Assembly (NCBI GenBank): GCA_019421385.1
Contig: JAHZFK010000010.1
Coordinates: 10,112 to 48,249, forward strand
DNA: 38,138 nt
From: Clostridiales bacterium
Lineage (GTDB): Bacteria > Bacillota > Clostridia > Oscillospirales > Butyricicoccaceae
Reading direction: 5' to 3'
The position numbers and the translations under genes are program-made. Under the pieces are notes generated by a model. It made no database searches, had not been told where the DNA came from, and worked only from the letters and a program-made list of their open reading frames with translations. Of the stretch, positions 35,054-38,138 are shown in pieces (the stretch's first letter is position 1; each line of letters opens with the position of its first letter).

Positions 35054-36496
35054 TTAGATACGGCAGGATTCTAGCAAGGCATGTTTGCAGTCCCACAGCT
35101 TTTGAGACAAATCCACAAAGTAGGTTTGCGGATTCTCAAACCGCTTGATCTGTTCCCAAAGTGTATCCACTTCGGATAGGCAGTAGTCTCGGATGGCATT
35201 GATATCGGGGCTGGTGTATACGCAGCGCCCAGCCTTAAATAGCTGCACGCGCAGCGGACGAACGGTATAATCAGTGACAACCCTTTTCTTCCATGTGTGA
35301 ATTGGATGGAACAGCGTGTAAGGCTGGTCGCTGTCAATTACCTCGTCGTGAATGGTCAGCACATCGCCAAGTGCCTTTCCGGTTTTATTATCAAACAGGC
35401 GATAGACTTGTTTGAAGTGCGGTGTGGTGATTTTCTCTACATTTTCCGAAACCTTGATTTTGGGGATGATGTCGCCTTCGGCGCTTTCCACGGCGGCAAG
35501 TTTATAGACGCCGCCAAATACTGGTTCGGATTTGGAGGTGATCAGGCGCTCGCCGATGCCGAAAGAGTTCACACATGCGCCCTGTACGAGCAAATCACGC
35601 ACCAGATATTCGTCAAGCGAGTTGGATGCCATAATCTGCATATCCGGAAAACCGGCTTCATCGAGCATTTTGCGCGCTTCGATAGAAAGATAAGCAATAT
35701 CGCCGGAGTCCAGACGAATACCGCGCGGACGAATTCCTTTTTCTTCAACCATCTCTCGGGCAACCCGCAAGGCATTGGGAACACCGGATTTAAGGACATT
35801 ATAGGTGTCGACCAGAAAAACACAGTTATCCGGATAAATATCCGCATATGCTTTAAAGGCCTCGTATTCGCTGTCAAACATCTGCACCCAAGAGTGCGCC
35901 ATCGTGCCGCCGGCAGGAATTTTGAAGTCACGGTCAGCCAGCACGCAAGCCGTGCCCTGACAGCCGCCGATATAGGCAGCGCGGGCACCGTAGATTGCAC
36001 CGTCATAGCCTTGCGCACGGCGCGAGCCAAACTCCAGTACGGTGCGGCCTTGTGCTGCGCGTGTGATACGGTTGGCCTTGGTGGCAATCAGGGTTTGGTG
36101 GTTGATGGTGAGCAAAACCATGGTTTCCACAAACTGCGCTTGAATCATCGGCCCCGCAACAGTCACCAGTGGCTCACCGGGGAACACGGGTGTGCCTTCC
36201 GGTACTGCCCAGACATCACATTCAAACTTGAAATGTCGGAGATAGTGCAAAAATGCTTCGGAGAAGCAGCCGCGGCCGCGCAGGTATTTGATATCTTCAT
36301 CGGTAAAGTGCAGGTTTTGAAAATATTCGATCAGCTGCTCAACGCCGGCCATGATGGCATAACCGCCGCCATCCGGCACACGACGGAAAAACATGTCAAA
36401 ATATGCGCGGCGATCCGCGATCCCTTTTTCAAAATAGCCATGTGCCATGGTAAACTCATAAAAGTCGGTCAACATGGTTAAATTCTTGTCTGTCAT
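35054..36496 (-). CDS. pncB: Nicotinate phosphoribosyltransferase
   Basis: Converts nicotinate and PRPP to nicotinate mononucleotide, the entry step of NAD salvage, usually driven by ATP through a phosphohistidine. It has 480 residues, typical of the long bacterial type. H201 in GGTMAHSWVQMF fits the phosphorylated histidine. Further motifs are LTDFYEFTMAHGYF at the N-terminus, LEFGSRRAQGYDGA, IRLDSGDIAYLS and SFGIGERLITSKSEPVFGGVYKL. The start is ATG 36496 behind an AGGGGCG site. A 7-pair GCGCACG hairpin immediately precedes this ribosome site, and a GTGTC/GACAC dyad lies at the predicted transcript start. Confidence 0.95.
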   Translation of the reverse strand: MTDKNLTMLTDFYEFTMAHGYFEKGIADRRAYFDMFFRRVPDGGGYAIMAGVEQLIEYFQNLHFTDEDIKYLRGRGCFSEAFLHYLRHFKFECDVWAVPEGTPVFPGEPLVTVAGPMIQAQFVETMVLLTINHQTLIATKANRITRAAQGRTVLEFGSRRAQGYDGAIYGARAAYIGGCQGTACVLADRDFKIPAGGTMAHSWVQMFDSEYEAFKAYADIYPDNCVFLVDTYNVLKSGVPNALRVAREMVEEKGIRPRGIRLDSGDIAYLSIEARKMLDEAGFPDMQIMASNSLDEYLVRDLLVQGACVNSFGIGERLITSKSEPVFGGVYKLAAVESAEGDIIPKIKVSENVEKITTPHFKQVYRLFDNKTGKALGDVLTIHDEVIDSDQPYTLFHPIHTWKKRVVTDYTVRPLRVQLFKAGRCVYTSPDINAIRDYCLSEVDTLWEQIKRFENPQTYFVDLSQKLWDCKHALLESCRI

Positions 36497-36552
36497 TGCG
36501 AAAACGCCCCTTTGCGCACGCAGGTCGTGCGCTTTTTATTCATTTCATGTAA

Positions 36553-36564
36553 GTGTCTTGACAC
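36553..36564. promoter_or_regulatory. GTGTC-TT-GACAC dyad, candidate NiaR-type operator of pncB
   Basis: GTGTC (36553-36557) and GACAC (36560-36564) form a short perfect dyad exactly at the predicted pncB start. From memory, NiaR (YrxA) sites in Firmicutes contain a TGTC/GACA palindrome of this kind. No niaR gene is in the window, so the assignment is inference. Confidence 0.45.
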
Positions 36565-36570
36565 AGTACA

Positions 36571-36600
36571 TTTATAGATATCATAGTACGATTTTAGCAA
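36571..36600 (-). promoter_or_regulatory. Predicted pncB promoter
   Basis: Minus strand: TTGCTA (36600-36595), 18-base spacer, TATAAA (36576-36571). Start predicted near 36564. The leader to the ATG is about 68 bases and ends with the GCGCACG hairpin. Confidence 0.6.
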
Positions 36601-36635
36601 AAGTGCAAGTATTTCTTGATAACAAAAATTCACAA

Positions 36636-36653
36636 AATGAATAAATATGCAAT
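36636..36653. promoter_or_regulatory. ARG-box-like sequence, candidate ArgR operator
   Basis: The 18 bases starting AATGAATAAATATGC match 16 of 18 positions of the Bacillus ARG-box consensus as I remember it. They lie 25 bases upstream of the argG -35 box. A second AT-rich box-like stretch at about 36658-36675 may complete the usual pair. ArgR would repress argGH when arginine is plentiful. Confidence 0.6.
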
Positions 36654-36677
36654 AAAGAAAATATTTATAAATTTTTC

Positions 36678-36706
36678 TTGCCAAACGATGGGAGAGGGAG
36701 TATAAT
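36678..36706 (+). promoter_or_regulatory. Sigma-A type promoter for argG
   Basis: TTGCCA at 36678-36683, 17-base spacer, perfect TATAAT at 36701-36706. Start predicted near 36713, about 34 bases before ATG 36747. Confidence 0.85.
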
Positions 36707-36746
36707 GAAACAGTCGAAAAAATGACAGGCATGGAGGTCAACAGAC

Positions 36747-38000
36747 ATGGAAAAGAAATATAACAAAGTTGTTCTGGCATACTCGGGCGGTTTGGATACT
36801 TCGGTGCTCATTCCGTGGCTCAAGGAGCATTATGGCTGTGAGGTTATCGCAGTTTCCGGTAACGTTGGTCAGGCTGGCGAGCTGGACGGTTTGGAAGAGA
36901 AGGCACTGGCTACCGGCGCATCCAAGCTGTACATTGAAGATCTGACCAAGGAGTTCGTGGATGATTACATTATCCCGACGATGAAGGCTGGCGCAACCTA
37001 TGAGCAGTATCTGCTCGGCACCTCGTTTGCGCGTCCGATCATCGCAAAGCGCATCGTTGAGATCGCACTCAAGGAAGGCGCAGATGCGATTTGCCACGGC
37101 TGTACGGGCAAGGGTAACGATCAGGTGCGTTTTGAGCTGGCGATTCATGCCTTTGCACCGCAGATGGATATTATCGCTCCGTGGCGTTTCTGGGAGCTGA
37201 ACAGCCGTGAAAAGGAAATTGCTTATGCGGAGGCGCACAATATTCCGCTGAAGATCAATAAGGAAACCAACTATTCCAAGGATAAGAACCTGTGGCATCT
37301 GAGCCATGAGGGTCTTGACCTTGAGCTGCCGTCCAATGAGGCGCCGATCAACCGTCCGGGCTTCCTCGAGCTGGGCGTATCGCCTGAGCAGGCACCCGAC
37401 AAGCCGACTTATGTTACCATCCACTTTGAAAAGGGTGTTCCGACCGCAGTCGACGGCGAAGAGATGGATTCGGTTGCCATCATCGAAAAGCTCAACAAGC
37501 TCGGCGGCGAGAACGGTGTCGGCATTCTGGATATCGTCGAGAATCGTCTGGTTGGCATGAAGAGCCGCGGCGTGTACGAGACTCCGGGCGGTGCGGTGCT
37601 GTATGCAGCGCATCAGAAGCTCGAGGAGATCACGCTCGATAAGGAGACCGCGCACTACAAGGCACAGGTTGCCATGAAGTTCGGTGATCTGGTTTACAAC
37701 GGCCAGTGGTATACCCCGCTGCGCAAGGCGCTGTCTGCGTTTGTTGACTCTACGCAGGAAACGGTTACCGGCGATGTGAAGCTCAAGCTGTACAAGGGCA
37801 ATATCATTCCGGCATCTGTCACTTCGCCGTACAGCCTGTATTCTGAGGACATGGCGACTTTCAACGAGGACGACTGCTACGATCAGGCGGATTCCGCGGG
37901 CTTTATCAACCTGTTCGGCCTGCCGCTCAAGGTTCGTGCGCTGAATGATCAGATTCTGTATCAGAAGACCGGCAAACATTTCCCGTCGGTAGAAAAGTAA
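36747..38000 (+). CDS. argG: Argininosuccinate synthase
   Basis: Ligates citrulline and aspartate with ATP to give argininosuccinate, the penultimate step of arginine synthesis. It has 417 residues, as expected. The PP-loop ATP site AYSGGLDTS is at residues 11-19. Citrulline/aspartate-binding blocks include ATYEQYLLGTSFARP, CHGCTGKGNDQVRFE and MKSRGVYETPGGAVLYAAH. GGAGG at 36733-36737 lies 9 bases before ATG 36747. argH follows in the same direction after a 65-base gap that holds a palindromic element, so an argGH operon is likely. Confidence 0.97.
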   Translation: MEKKYNKVVLAYSGGLDTSVLIPWLKEHYGCEVIAVSGNVGQAGELDGLEEKALATGASKLYIEDLTKEFVDDYIIPTMKAGATYEQYLLGTSFARPIIAKRIVEIALKEGADAICHGCTGKGNDQVRFELAIHAFAPQMDIIAPWRFWELNSREKEIAYAEAHNIPLKINKETNYSKDKNLWHLSHEGLDLELPSNEAPINRPGFLELGVSPEQAPDKPTYVTIHFEKGVPTAVDGEEMDSVAIIEKLNKLGGENGVGILDIVENRLVGMKSRGVYETPGGAVLYAAHQKLEEITLDKETAHYKAQVAMKFGDLVYNGQWYTPLRKALSAFVDSTQETVTGDVKLKLYKGNIIPASVTSPYSLYSEDMATFNEDDCYDQADSAGFINLFGLPLKVRALNDQILYQKTGKHFPSVEK

Positions 38001-38009
38001 TGTAATGTT

Positions 38010-38041
38010 GTAGGGCGGCATGTCCGAACGTGCCGCCCTAC
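38010..38041. repeat. Palindromic element between argG and argH
   Basis: Eleven-base arms (38010-38020 GTAGGGCGGCA and 38031-38041) are perfectly complementary around a 10-base loop. No T-run follows, so it is not a convincing terminator. GTAGGG-type palindromes of this look are dispersed intergenic repeats in various Clostridia; I cannot tell copy number from one window. Confidence 0.5.
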
Positions 38042-38065
38042 GGGTGTTTTGTGAGGTAACGCGAT

Positions 38066-38138
38066 ATGGCAAAATTATGGGCAGGACGGTTTCAGAAAGA
38101 AACCGATCTGGTGGTAAACGACTTTAACTCGTCGATCC
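38066..38138 (+). CDS. argH: Argininosuccinate lyase (3' truncated by window)
   Basis: Cleaves argininosuccinate to arginine and fumarate. Only 24 codons are visible, but the N-terminus MAKLWAGRFQKETDLVVNDF matches the conserved ArgH opening (KLWGGRF...ETD...V..FN.SI), and the position after argG supports it. GAGG at about 38053 precedes ATG 38066. The rest of the gene lies beyond the window. Confidence 0.9.
   Translation, partial: MAKLWAGRFQKETDLVVNDFNSSI

Noticed and set aside
35297..36481. Open frame antisense to pncB.
   Set aside because: PncB motifs on the minus strand are decisive; the plus-strand frame shows no family signature.
36738..38072. Open frame of about 444 codons antisense to argG.
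   Set aside because: argG is unmistakable on the plus strand; the antisense frame has no recognisable domain and spans the intergenic hairpin.

Overview
This window reads as a chromosomal segment of a Gram-positive, fairly GC-rich member of the Clostridia. Pointers are the Firmicutes order rpoB-rpoC-L7Ae-rpsL-rpsG-fusA-tuf, the 13-residue S12 insertion typical of Gram-positives, many sigma-A type promoters, strong AGGAGG ribosome sites, frequent TTG/GTG starts, a TPP riboswitch, lipobox lipoproteins and RecD2 without RecBC. A relative of Butyricicoccus/Agathobaculum within the Oscillospiraceae-like Clostridia is my guess from sequence flavour only. No insertion sequence, prophage, CRISPR array or rRNA gene is visible. 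The gene at each end (rpoB, argH) is cut by the window.

Layout. 1-11681 (+): transcription/translation block: rpoB (5' truncated), rpoC, terminator, then a separately promoted L7Ae-like gene, rpsL, rpsG, fusA, and tuf with its own promoter and terminator. 11727-14727 (+): a small cysteine/histidine-containing ORF with no normal start codon, a small one-helix membrane protein with its own promoter, and recD2. 14732-14820 (-): tRNA-Ser(CGA). 15004-19682: trehalose locus, treP-treC (-) divergent from treR (+), with a candidate operator in the treP leader. 19724-20380: lipoprotein peptidyl-prolyl isomerase. 20446-22853: a LysR regulator divergent from an iron-sulfur-flavoprotein-like reductase and a carboxymuconolactone decarboxylase/cupin fusion. 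22850-28505 (+): TPP-riboswitch-controlled thiamine precursor salvage operon (thiD, thiW, thiM, tenA, ABC transporter). 28621-30715 (-): DegV and an M24 peptidase. 30863-33655 (+): cardiolipin synthase and a split ThrE-type exporter. 33692-34352 (-): PadR regulator with its HAAS-type membrane partner. 34509-35000 (+): COG2426 membrane protein. 35054-36496 (-): nicotinate phosphoribosyltransferase. 36747-38138 (+): argG and the beginning of argH.

How the genes work together. The thiamine operon encodes salvage rather than de novo synthesis: the ABC system plus TenA would supply the pyrimidine (HMP) that ThiD phosphorylates, while ThiW plus ThiM would import and phosphorylate the thiazole. No thiE, thiC or thiG lies in the window, so coupling of the two halves must be encoded elsewhere. 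TreP imports and phosphorylates trehalose, TreC hydrolyses trehalose-6-phosphate, and TreR presumably senses it. Most other blocks are short single-function units separated by strong, often bidirectional terminators.

I see no clear multi-gene system of an entirely unknown kind. The least explained parts are the small ORF at 11780-11995, the LysR/flavoprotein/CMD-cupin cluster, the structured rpsL-rpsG gap and the autoregulated-looking PadR-HAAS pair. Coordinates and base pairings were worked out by eye. Family assignments rest on motif recognition, not searches.
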